Assembly (NCBI GenBank): GCA_021324305.1
Contig: JAJPJI010000015.1
Location: 155,759 to 219,758, forward strand
Direction: 5' to 3'
Source: Gammaproteobacteria bacterium
GTDB lineage: Bacteria; Pseudomonadota; Gammaproteobacteria; DSM-16500
DNA length: 64,000 nt
The notes under the pieces are model-generated. The model made no database searches and had not been told where the DNA came from. It saw nothing but the letters and a program-made list of their open reading frames with translations. The position numbers and the translations under genes were made by a program. Shown here one piece after another: positions 8,067 through 16,100 of this stretch (position 1 is its first letter; every line of letters starts with the position of its first letter).

Positions 8067-9044
8067 CTACACATGCTGGAAATATTGATATTCAGAGATG
8101 ATATCGTCAATTGTGTCTTCAAGCGTCCATTGATGCTTATAATTGGTCAGATTGTAAAACTTTTTCAAATCAGGCTTGCGCCGCATCGCGCTGACCGAAC
8201 GCTCCATATACGCTTCTTCGAATGGCACATAAATTATTTCTGATTTACTGTTCGCTCTTTCCCGGACAAGCATCGCCAAATCATTCATCTGAATTTCCCT
8301 GTCATTCCCGACATTAACGATTTCACCGACACTATTGCTGGCAGCGGCAAGAACATCCAGGGACGCAGCAAGATCTCTGACATCGCAGAAACAGCGCGAC
8401 TGTTTTCCGTCACCAAATACGGTAATCGGCTGACCCCTGCAAGCCTGTTTGACAAATCTGGGTACCACTATGCTGTGACTGCTTGTTTGTCCGGGACCAA
8501 TCGCATTAAATATCCGGACTACAGTGATTGGTGTATTGACCACGTGATTGTAGACCATTCCCAGAGCTTCATCCGCCAGCTTGCTGATGGCAAAGCTCCA
8601 GGTCATTTGCGCAGCCGATTCAAACACCAGGCTGTCTTCCTCGTTTAATTGCGGCTTATCGGTAAGCCCGTAAACTTCTGAAGAAGATGCGATTATGACA
8701 CGCTGGCCCGCGCCTGTTGCCTTGACTGCTCTTAACAGGCGTTCGGTTCCGGCAATATTTGTCGAGATGACCTTGATAGACGCACGGCTTAAGTGATGTA
8801 CGCCCATCACTGCGGCCATATGATAGATTCGGTCAGCCAAAGCAACTGATTTCACCAAACCAGGCCAGATAATGATATCGGCCTTATCAAAATGAAATAA
8901 AGGATTGCTTCTGAAGGCGGTAATATTTTCCAGCGTTCCCGTACTTAAATCATCAACAACATGAACTTTATCACCCTTTCCCAGATGATATCTTGCAATA
9001 TGTGACCCAATAAATCCGCAACCGCCGGTTATTAAAACACGCAT
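8067..9044 (-). CDS. NAD-dependent sugar epimerase/dehydratase homologue with Tyr-to-Phe at the active site
   Basis: A 325-residue extended short-chain dehydrogenase/reductase. The NAD site is intact (GGCGFIG, residues 7-13) with the acidic DDLSTG after strand 2, and the catalytic Ser region is IIASSSEVYG (about 117-126). The expected YxxxK reads WSFAISKLADEA: Phe151 stands where the catalytic Tyr should be, with Lys155 kept (codon TTT, complement of 8592-8594). Relatives convert UDP- or GDP-sugars (UDP-glucuronate decarboxylase, UDP-glucose 4-epimerase). Without the Tyr it may be inactive, binding-only or altered in chemistry. No other sugar-pathway gene is adjacent. AGGAG precedes the ATG. 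Confidence 0.82.
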   Translation of the reverse strand: MRVLITGGCGFIGSHIARYHLGKGDKVHVVDDLSTGTLENITAFRSNPLFHFDKADIIIWPGLVKSVALADRIYHMAAVMGVHHLSRASIKVISTNIAGTERLLRAVKATGAGQRVIIASSSEVYGLTDKPQLNEEDSLVFESAAQMTWSFAISKLADEALGMVYNHVVNTPITVVRIFNAIGPGQTSSHSIVVPRFVKQACRGQPITVFGDGKQSRCFCDVRDLAASLDVLAAASNSVGEIVNVGNDREIQMNDLAMLVRERANSKSEIIYVPFEEAYMERSVSAMRRKPDLKKFYNLTNYKHQWTLEDTIDDIISEYQYFQHV

Positions 9045-9247
9045 TACCCATCACCTCTCCTTTAAGTATAGCCTTAATGCGACGCGATCAAGCCCGACAT
9101 CCTGTCAACTTAAATAATCATTATTTATTAATTACTTAAAATTTCGATATGCTGTTCTGTCATTCATGTCTTACAAACAGCCGGGGCAAATTCATGGCGT
9201 AGCAATGCTGATGAAGTTTTATCGGGAGTAGGAAAAATCTGACAAAA

Positions 9248-9265
9248 CTGTCATCCAAACGTCAT
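9248..9265 (+). promoter_or_regulatory. Pho-box-like sequence
   Basis: CTGTCAT, CCAA, then ACGTCAT: two heptamers with the 4-bp spacing of the PhoB consensus (CTGTCAT, AT-rich spacer, CTGTCAC). The second heptamer has mismatches. It lies about 55 bp before the small membrane-protein gene starting at 9320. Phosphate control of that gene is inference. Confidence 0.35.
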
Positions 9266-9319
9266 ACTTCCATTTATTCGGCGGGCGTAGACTATTTATA
9301 GGTGAGCCGCACAAGGAAC

Positions 9320-9649
9320 ATGACGATGATAAACTGGATATCAATGGTCGGTTATATTGCGGCTTTGCTGGTAGGAACAACGTTTTACATGAAATCGATG
9401 ATACACTTGCGCTGTTTTGCGATCGCGAGCAATGTCTGCTTTATGATTTATGCCTATTTTCACTCACCCCAGCTGTACCCAGTACTAATATTGCATGCAT
9501 TTCTGCTGCCCTTGAATATCAATCGCCTCTGGGAACTGAGAAAACAGGCTCCTGGCAATAAATCACTGCTTGTAAAAAACGAATGGTCCAGGAATTATCT
9601 CCGCCCTGCATATCATTACTTTGACATCGGCATTAATTCACACAGATAA
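9320..9649 (+). CDS. Small integral membrane protein
   Basis: A 109-residue inner-membrane protein with about three hydrophobic helices: ISMVGYIAALLVGTTFYM, CFAIASNVCFMIYAYF, and LYPVLILHAFLLPLNI. The pattern (Met-Lys-x-Met-Ile-x-Leu-Arg between helices 1 and 2, then LYPVLILH...LPLNI) resembles a membrane module that in other bacteria stands alone or precedes a cyclic-nucleotide-binding domain. That domain is absent here and only a short soluble tail follows. ATG 9320 has AAGGA five bases upstream and is preferred over GTG 9302. Role unknown. A possible Pho box lies upstream. Confidence 0.65.
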   Translation: MTMINWISMVGYIAALLVGTTFYMKSMIHLRCFAIASNVCFMIYAYFHSPQLYPVLILHAFLLPLNINRLWELRKQAPGNKSLLVKNEWSRNYLRPAYHYFDIGINSHR

Positions 9650-9733
9650 ACAGCCACTCCTGGCGATATGACTTTAAAAATGTGCGTTATAATTAATTAT
9701 GCATTTAAAACATGACGCCAGAAAAAACAAAAT

Positions 9734-10759
9734 ATGAATAGTTTCTTCAAGTTACCTGAGACCATCATTACCGCATCCTCGCCTGACAGACAAAAGGATT
9801 TTGGCGGACAAGCGAGTCAGCAACGCTGGAATGAATTTTCCGCACAGACCATCGAAATCTTCGCAAAGCTGCTGCCTACCTTCCCTGACAATAAACCAGA
9901 GGTCAGAGATGATATACGCTGCCCACCAGGCGTCTTCAAGACAAGCGCAGGATGTGCATTTGCATTTCTGGCCAATCAACGGCGCATTATCGCCAAGGAG
10001 CTAAAGCATAAGCCTTTCACGCACCAGTTCGGCTGGTTCAACAAGCCGGGCTTCCGGTCTTCGGATGACTTCAATCTCAAGCGTGATATTCCCGGACAAA
10101 GTGAAGCCATTCATAACCAGGTTATGGCACTCGCCAAAGATCTTGGGGAGAAATCATATTGCGACTACGGATGTTACGATATCAAGAAGAAGAGCGGCGA
10201 GGATTCATCGGTGATTTATATTATCAGAGTGAAGGATGCGAATGCGGTTCCAGCGCTTTTACCAGTGAACGCGTCTGATTACGATGAAAGCATAGATGTC
10301 GAGCTTACGGTAACATTTACTGATTACCGGAAAGATAATCCCGAAACTTCAATTCTGGTCGAACATCCCGTCACTCCGTTTGATGTCTGGTATCAAGGCA
10401 AATCAGAATACATGGCGGACAAATTCAAAGACATTGAGCCAGTATTTCAAGCATGTATTAAATGGACGCCGGAAAATGGCATTGACAGCTTTTTGAAGAA
10501 TATTGGTCGGCTGGCACATTTTTTTGCTCAAAACCAGCTTGTAGGAAAAGGTAATTCAGCCATTGTTGAATGGATGATGCGCGGATTGGCAAAACATGTT
10601 GGCATCGAACTTGGGGCATTCAATTATGATGAAAAAATCGGCTGGGATTTCAAGGCGTTTCTCACACCTAACAGGGATGACTATGCGGAGTGGTTCGCCA
10701 AGAAAGCATTTGTACAGCCCGAATATCATCCCACATCAACAAACAAGCCAGGTTATTAA
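9734..10759 (+). CDS. Hypothetical cytoplasmic protein, effector-like
   Basis: A 341-residue soluble protein with no signal peptide or membrane helix. I do not recognise a named family. The N-terminal half holds CPPGVFKTSAGCAF and a Cys-rich YCDYGCYDIKKK hairpin. A mixed beta region follows (SIDVELTVTFTDY). The last third is helical, with IGRLAHFFAQNQLVGKGNSA followed by a conserved-looking EWMMRGLAK. That pattern, a helix with H/Q residues and a (R/K)GNSA turn, recalls C-terminal modules of some large secreted proteins of intracellular bacteria, but this is impression only. It converges on the acetyltransferase gene with 4 bp between the stops. Confidence 0.55.
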   Translation: MNSFFKLPETIITASSPDRQKDFGGQASQQRWNEFSAQTIEIFAKLLPTFPDNKPEVRDDIRCPPGVFKTSAGCAFAFLANQRRIIAKELKHKPFTHQFGWFNKPGFRSSDDFNLKRDIPGQSEAIHNQVMALAKDLGEKSYCDYGCYDIKKKSGEDSSVIYIIRVKDANAVPALLPVNASDYDESIDVELTVTFTDYRKDNPETSILVEHPVTPFDVWYQGKSEYMADKFKDIEPVFQACIKWTPENGIDSFLKNIGRLAHFFAQNQLVGKGNSAIVEWMMRGLAKHVGIELGAFNYDEKIGWDFKAFLTPNRDDYAEWFAKKAFVQPEYHPTSTNKPGY

Positions 10760-10763
10760 AATA

Positions 10764-11291
10764 TCAGGAGTCAACCCTGGATAACTGCTCCCAGTCCTCT
10801 ATCGTCATTGCCCAGCGTTCGTGATCGCGCCACTCGCCATTGATTTTCAGATAACGCGGAGAATAACCTTCTTTTCGAAATCCATTGGCTCTCACCAGGC
10901 TGATGGAAGGAATATTTCCCGGCTGTATGTTTGCCTCCACCCTGTGCAGGGATAGGTCAATAAAAACCTTTTGCAAAACCAGCTTCAACCCAGCACTCAT
11001 GTAACCCTTGCCCGCGTAATCACTCACCGAATAAAAACCCAGATAGGCGCTCTGAAAATGACCGCGTACAATCTCACTCACATTAATCACACCAGCTATC
11101 TCGCCGTATGCGGCGCAGACCAGGAAGCTTTTCTGGTCAGGCTGCTGAAAACGCTGCACATAATCCCTGAATTCCTGCTTAGTCAAGGGCGGTGTCACCC
11201 ATGGACTATGCAGTGAACGGCTGTACTGCATCGCTGTTAAAAATGGAATTTCATCATCAAACTCCGGCTCACGAATGCTGACTTGTTTCAT
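10764..11291 (-). CDS. GNAT N-acetyltransferase, RimJ/RimL-like
   Basis: A 175-residue cytoplasmic acetyltransferase. The order of elements fits the GCN5 fold: N-terminal IREPEFDDEIPFLTAM, a strand with GEIAGVINVSEI, the AYLGFYSVSDYAGKGYMSAGLK segment holding the acetyl-CoA loop (YAGKGYM), then LHRVEANIQPGNIPSISLVR and NGFRKEGYSPRYLKING, both hallmarks of the RimJ/RimL subgroup that acetylate protein N-termini or amino-sugar/amino-acid substrates. Length equals the family norm. The substrate is not predictable. It stands alone and converges with the upstream orphan. Confidence 0.86.
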   Translation of the reverse strand: MKQVSIREPEFDDEIPFLTAMQYSRSLHSPWVTPPLTKQEFRDYVQRFQQPDQKSFLVCAAYGEIAGVINVSEIVRGHFQSAYLGFYSVSDYAGKGYMSAGLKLVLQKVFIDLSLHRVEANIQPGNIPSISLVRANGFRKEGYSPRYLKINGEWRDHERWAMTIEDWEQLSRVDS

Positions 11292-11585
11292 AGATATCCG
11301 TTATATAAAAAATGCGAATCCAACCATTTAGTTTTGCGGATTTTAAGGCCTAATTTCGAAATTGCATAGCTGTTAGGGATAAAATCCCATAAAATGGTTT
11401 AATAACTGATTCAAGCTGAAACAGCATGTACACCCATACGGTTGACGGATTCACCTATAAATTTGCCGATCTGAAAACCCTGCTCGCTGGCAGCTCCACT
11501 ATGGTGATTTTCATGCTTCATTGTTGGCTCGAGGCTCGGATATAATGGCAAATGCCATCCCTGAATTCCTTGCAGGAGGATTCCC

Positions 11586-12989
11586 ATGCAGAGAATGAGC
11601 ACCTACGCCTCACGAGATCCTATCAGCTCCAAGGATGCGGTTTTGCTGGCAAAACTTGAATTGATCGAATACCAGGTTGACAAGGAAAATATCAACAGCG
11701 ATCCCACCGCTCAAACCATCGTTGATACCTGGTACACTGCTGCTAACTTTCTTTACGGCGATCAGCCGATTGATGACAGGCTTCTTGCCGACCGGGAATT
11801 TGAATTTGATGCGTATTACAGTGCCGCCATGAAAATGGCTGAATTAAATCATGCTGATGCGCAATATAAACTGTTTCTGTATTACAAACTGATCGATGAG
11901 CCAAATACCGCCTTGTCCTGGCTGGAGAGAGCCGCTGGCAATGGACATCTTTACGCAAAATTTTTCCTGTTCCGCATTCATAATGAAGGCGGTCTTGGCA
12001 CACAATCAAACACCGATGCAGCACGTCGTGCGCTTCATGATCTGACACACCATCTTCAGGAAGAGTATTTCATGGTGACCGCTTACGCTGACGATCAGCA
12101 GAAACTGTCGTACCTTGAAGACATTGGCCAGCGCGTCTCATCCTGTCTTGACACTCGCCGCGGCTGCCTCAGGGATCAGCAATTTGTTTTACGCAAACAG
12201 CCCAATCTGCCCTATCTCGGCGACAAGGACACAACCCAGAGAGCGATAATCGCATTGAATGACTATCTTGAAGCATACAAAATCCATCTTGATCCCAAAA
12301 AACACACTTGGATAGCCGCCAATCATTTTCAACATGATAAATTGCTAATCGATGAAAACAGCCATGTCGCACTCAGGCCGATGGCGATCGTCACTTTTAT
12401 CCTGCAGAAAGACCAGATCTCCATCACGGATAATCTGTTGTTCAAGCAATTATTATTCAAGATGAAAATCAATTGCGTAAAAATTCTGGGCGGATCGCCC
12501 TATACACGTTCTTGTGTTCTTTCCGTTGATGACGTGGATGTATTAAATGCCATTCCCGGTCTGTGTGATTCATACAATTTGAAAAAAATTACCATCATCC
12601 CTGATTTTTTTCAGGCACAAAAAAAGATCCCCCTGATTAGACCTGTTCATGTGGAGGATGAATCAACAACCAGAAGGAGGAATTTTCTGTTGCGTCTGAA
12701 AAGCGAAGTGGATGACACAAAATGGAATGACAAAGCTGTCCACCTGTTTAGCACATCGGCACCTGACCACATTCTTGATTTGCGAGATGCGTTGAAATTC
12801 CTGACCACTCAGACAGACAATCATTCCATTCATTCGCTATTCTTGACGGTTAAAATGTCTTTTGACAATCTCGCGCTAAGGAAAAGACATCCTGATGTCA
12901 TTGAATTTTACAAGCGGACATCAATGGAGATTAACGAAATTATTCATAACAAGCCTGCCAAACAAATATCTTCAAATTACTCACAGTAG
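11586..12989 (+). CDS. Sel1-repeat-containing cytoplasmic protein, candidate effector
   Basis: A 467-residue soluble protein without signal peptide. Residues about 78-135 form two Sel1-like helix pairs (ADAQYKLFLYYKLIDEP then ALSWLERAAGNGHLYAKFFL). The remaining 330 residues match no family I know; they include a helical stretch with paired Cys (CLDTRRGCL) and a beta-rich part around VALRPMAIVTFILQ. AGGAGG six bases before ATG 11586 fixes the start. Sel1 proteins of Legionellales are often translocated or take part in host interaction, but the evidence here is only the repeat and the orphan body. No gene is close enough upstream to form an operon. Confidence 0.6.
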   Translation: MQRMSTYASRDPISSKDAVLLAKLELIEYQVDKENINSDPTAQTIVDTWYTAANFLYGDQPIDDRLLADREFEFDAYYSAAMKMAELNHADAQYKLFLYYKLIDEPNTALSWLERAAGNGHLYAKFFLFRIHNEGGLGTQSNTDAARRALHDLTHHLQEEYFMVTAYADDQQKLSYLEDIGQRVSSCLDTRRGCLRDQQFVLRKQPNLPYLGDKDTTQRAIIALNDYLEAYKIHLDPKKHTWIAANHFQHDKLLIDENSHVALRPMAIVTFILQKDQISITDNLLFKQLLFKMKINCVKILGGSPYTRSCVLSVDDVDVLNAIPGLCDSYNLKKITIIPDFFQAQKKIPLIRPVHVEDESTTRRRNFLLRLKSEVDDTKWNDKAVHLFSTSAPDHILDLRDALKFLTTQTDNHSIHSLFLTVKMSFDNLALRKRHPDVIEFYKRTSMEINEIIHNKPAKQISSNYSQ

Positions 12990-13127
12990 GAAACACAGAC
13001 GTTTGACGAATACAAGCTAGCGAACACCGCCGCCTGTTTGAAACAGACGCAGGACCCTGGTGCGAAACCGTCAGACCTCGATTACAATGCGTGTCAATCA
13101 CACGCCCAACCAGGAGTGCAATTTGCC

Positions 13128-14036
13128 ATGAAAGCTAAAATCCGCGGAACCGAAATCTATTTTGATGTGGCCGGCATGCAGCTGGCACCCGAAGATAATG
13201 ACTTTGTTGAACGCCCTGTGATGTTTATGCTGCATGGAGGTCCGGGTGGCGATCATTTACGATATAAGCAGCATTCAATCGAACTCCAGGATGCGGCCCA
13301 ATTGGTCATGATTGATCATCGCGGCTGCGGGCGCAGTAAAAAAACCAGAGCTTCTGACTATACACTGGACAATAATGTCGCAGATATTGAAGCCTTGCGA
13401 AAATATCTGGGCCTCGAACGCATTTGTATTCTCGGCACTTCTTATGGCGGCATGGTCGCGCAAAGTTATGCTGTCCGCTATCCCAAGCATGTCGAAAAAT
13501 TAATTCTGGTTGCAACCGCGCCCAGTTACCTGTTCATCAATGAAGCTAGAGAGTATTTAAAGCTGCACGGCAATGCCGAACAGCTTGCTATCAGCAAACA
13601 TCTATGGAATGGGTCATTCAAAAACCATGCGCAAATCATGGAATATTTCAAGGCCATGGATACACTTTACTCTACAACCGCCAAAAAAAATAAAAAGCAA
13701 TCATTTGGCCGGTCAAAAACCATCTGGTCACATGAGGCATTGAATAAAGGATTCGCTGGATTCCTGCGTCATTACGATGTCAGGCCGAAATTAAAAAACA
13801 TCAACTGCCCAACATTGATTCTTGCCGGCGAAAAAGATTGGATATGCCGACCGTCCCAATCCAGAACCATGGCGCGGCTCATAGCCGGTTCACAATTAAA
13901 AATATTCAGAAATGCAGGGCATGCCATCGCTGTTGATGCTCACAAGCAATATATTAAAATCATCAGCGCATTTTTGAAAAAATCGCTGCCTGGGAAAAAT
14001 TCTGCTAAAATCACTAAACGGAAGCGGTTAACATGA
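13128..14036 (+). CDS. Alpha/beta hydrolase, S33 prolyl-aminopeptidase-like
   Basis: A 302-residue cytoplasmic hydrolase. The oxyanion motif HGGPGGDH, the segment DHRGCGRSKKT, and the nucleophile elbow GTSYGG are those of the proline iminopeptidase branch. Late in the protein LILAGEKDWICRPSQS supplies the Asp region, and NAGHAIAVDAHK the catalytic His. Proline iminopeptidases release N-terminal proline, but related esterases share these motifs. ATG 13128 follows AGGAG and starts directly before the first beta strand (MKAKIRGTEIYFDVAG). The longer TTG frame from 13038 adds residues unlike the family. The next gene starts 15 bp later, so the two are probably co-transcribed. Confidence 0.8.
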   Translation: MKAKIRGTEIYFDVAGMQLAPEDNDFVERPVMFMLHGGPGGDHLRYKQHSIELQDAAQLVMIDHRGCGRSKKTRASDYTLDNNVADIEALRKYLGLERICILGTSYGGMVAQSYAVRYPKHVEKLILVATAPSYLFINEAREYLKLHGNAEQLAISKHLWNGSFKNHAQIMEYFKAMDTLYSTTAKKNKKQSFGRSKTIWSHEALNKGFAGFLRHYDVRPKLKNINCPTLILAGEKDWICRPSQSRTMARLIAGSQLKIFRNAGHAIAVDAHKQYIKIISAFLKKSLPGKNSAKITKRKRLT

Positions 14037-14051
14037 AATGGAACCAGTCTG

Positions 14052-15524
14052 GTGAAAAAGCTGAATAATGTTGGGGCATTTTTATACATACTATTCTGTA
14101 CCGGATTTACGCTGGGGACGATTACACTGTCAGTTATCGTTGAAAACCTTGTAACATATTTACGCCATTCTGGTAACGTGGCCAGTTATGAAAACATTAT
14201 CGTCATTACCATTATTCTGATTTACCTGTTATATTCATTTCTTTTCTCGATATGGCTAACAAAATATTTTGCAAAACTATCACGCGCTGGTAAAGCTGTT
14301 CTCCTCTCTACTCTCACACTATTCACAGCCATGTGTCTTTGGTATTGGATGCACCCCGCTGGCACCATATCAGAATATATCATCGTATCAAACGATCAGC
14401 GCTTTGTTGCCGGACCCTATCCTGATAAAAACACAATTGAAACATTAAAAAAACAGGGTTACACAGCCATTATCAGCCTGCTCAGCCCCTATGTGCTGCC
14501 ATTTGAGCCTGTTTTGATCAATGAAGAAAAAGAAGAAGCGCGAAAAGCCGGCATTCCTGTCATTGAAATACCCATGCTTCCCTGGGTAACTAAGAATACC
14601 GATTCGATCAACAAAATCATCGCCCTCGCCAGTGCCAAAAATCATAATAAATATTATGTTCATTGCTATTATGGCCGTGACAGAGTCTCCATGTTCATGC
14701 GTATCGTGAATCAATACTCTCCTGTTACATCATTGACCGAAAACTACCCTGCTCCCCAAACTGGCATTGAAAATTTGCATACCGTGCAATTCGAGAGAGG
14801 CACAGCGATAGAAATCAACAAAAGCATCATCTTCGCACCCATGCCCACGGAAGACGAATTTTTACGCTTCGTGGTAGCCGTTAATAATCCATATTTTGGA
14901 GTGCCGATTCACTCAGTTGTTTCAATACAATCCAGCGAAGCATCTGTGACGCCAGCCGAGAAATCGCTCAAGCATTATGGCATCAATTTTTCAGTTATCA
15001 CCATCGACAACTTGCCCTATGATCCGCTCGCCATATTCAATGCTGCGAAACAAATACGAGCCATGCCTGGTCCTACGCTGGTCTATACTTACTATGCCGA
15101 CCCTGATCCCATGCCTGCGACCCTGAAGGGCATTCTCATCTCCTACCTGACCAACCTTCCCGTATTACCCCTTCAGGTTTTTGAGTCTCTAAAATTGACG
15201 AATGGGAAGGTTGAGGCCATCGCTCCCAATATAGCAATTGGGCCTCAGCCAACAGAGGAGGAGTACGGAAATACACTTTTTTACCTGGGTATCAGGGCAA
15301 TTGCGTATATTGGCGATTGTAACGACAATCAATATAAATCCAATCTGGCACTGGCCCTTTCTGCGCATCTCACATTTTCATGTTTTCAACCCACAGACGA
15401 TAATCTGACAAAACAGCTTGCCCACGGCGGCCCATGGTATGTTTATGGTCCCAAGACAGAGATGATCGAAGACAACATCGAAAATGCATTCAGGCATTCA
15501 ATTCCGGATTTAAAAGTGAAATAA
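14052..15524 (+). CDS. Membrane protein with three tandem dual-specificity-phosphatase-like repeats
   Basis: A 490-residue protein with about three N-terminal membrane helices (residues 8-33, 48-70, 82-100), then a soluble part with three repeats of a phosphatase fold, each opening alike: FVAGPYPDKNTIETL (118), IIFAPMPTEDEFLRF (259), IAIGPQPTEEEYGNT (394). Only repeat 1 has the PTP loop, VHCYYGRDR with C205 and R211 (C-x5-R). The Ser/Thr usually after the Arg is Val. Repeats 2 and 3 lack the Cys and may be structural or bind substrate. GTG 14052 starts 15 bp after the hydrolase stop. dgkA follows, which hints at lipid or phosphoinositide dephosphorylation. Protein phosphatase is the alternative. 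Confidence 0.72.
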   Translation: MKKLNNVGAFLYILFCTGFTLGTITLSVIVENLVTYLRHSGNVASYENIIVITIILIYLLYSFLFSIWLTKYFAKLSRAGKAVLLSTLTLFTAMCLWYWMHPAGTISEYIIVSNDQRFVAGPYPDKNTIETLKKQGYTAIISLLSPYVLPFEPVLINEEKEEARKAGIPVIEIPMLPWVTKNTDSINKIIALASAKNHNKYYVHCYYGRDRVSMFMRIVNQYSPVTSLTENYPAPQTGIENLHTVQFERGTAIEINKSIIFAPMPTEDEFLRFVVAVNNPYFGVPIHSVVSIQSSEASVTPAEKSLKHYGINFSVITIDNLPYDPLAIFNAAKQIRAMPGPTLVYTYYADPDPMPATLKGILISYLTNLPVLPLQVFESLKLTNGKVEAIAPNIAIGPQPTEEEYGNTLFYLGIRAIAYIGDCNDNQYKSNLALALSAHLTFSCFQPTDDNLTKQLAHGGPWYVYGPKTEMIEDNIENAFRHSIPDLKVK

Positions 15525-15562
15525 TCGGCCATGTATGAGATTGCTCAGGAGATCCATAAACA

Positions 15563-15922
15563 ATGACAGGCTTGGTGATAAAACTGTACAAGGCATTTAA
15601 AAATTCCTGGAATGGACTCAAGTACGCATGGCGGACTCAATGGGCATTTCGGCTTGAACTGGTCATTTTTGTCATCGCCGTACCCGCCGCACTCTTCCTC
15701 GGAAAAAGCACGACACAATACGCGCTCATGATAAGTTCAGTAATCCTCCTCCCAATGACGGAACTCCTTAATTCATCCATTGAAACCGCAATTGACAGAA
15801 TCGGAACCGAATATCACAAGCTGTCCGGGCTAGCAAAGGATTTGGCATCAGCCGCAATGGTTGTCGCCGGCATCAATGTCCTGGCGATATGGGGAATTAT
15901 TTTATTCGAACGGTTTTTCTGA
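15563..15922 (+). CDS. dgkA: Diacylglycerol kinase
   Basis: A 119-residue inner-membrane enzyme that phosphorylates diacylglycerol to phosphatidate using ATP, recycling lipid left from periplasmic glucan or lipid A modification. The family signature is clear: MTELLNSSIETAIDRIG with the Glu and Asn that hold metal and ATP, then YHKLSGLAKDLASAAM (family: LSGRAKDLGSAAV). Three membrane helices and the normal length. GGAG stands before ATG 15563. It follows the phosphatase-like membrane gene by 38 bp and is probably in the same transcript. Confidence 0.93.
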   Translation: MTGLVIKLYKAFKNSWNGLKYAWRTQWAFRLELVIFVIAVPAALFLGKSTTQYALMISSVILLPMTELLNSSIETAIDRIGTEYHKLSGLAKDLASAAMVVAGINVLAIWGIILFERFF

Positions 15923-16100
15923 TCCCTCAGATTAATCGGTTACGCTTTGCGCCATTTTGCTCATCTCATTTAATGTATCCCGTTACGTCGCTCCGAGTAA
16001 ACATTTAGCGAAAAACACCTAATAAATTTGATGCACCTATCCGTCAAAATGATAATATTGTTTTATATTTTTTATATTTGTTCGAATGGAAGAGACTTAC

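Noticed and set aside
11411..11602. Minus-strand open frame before the Sel1 gene
   Set aside because: Overlaps the strong ribosome site and start of the Sel1 gene and has no protein-like features.
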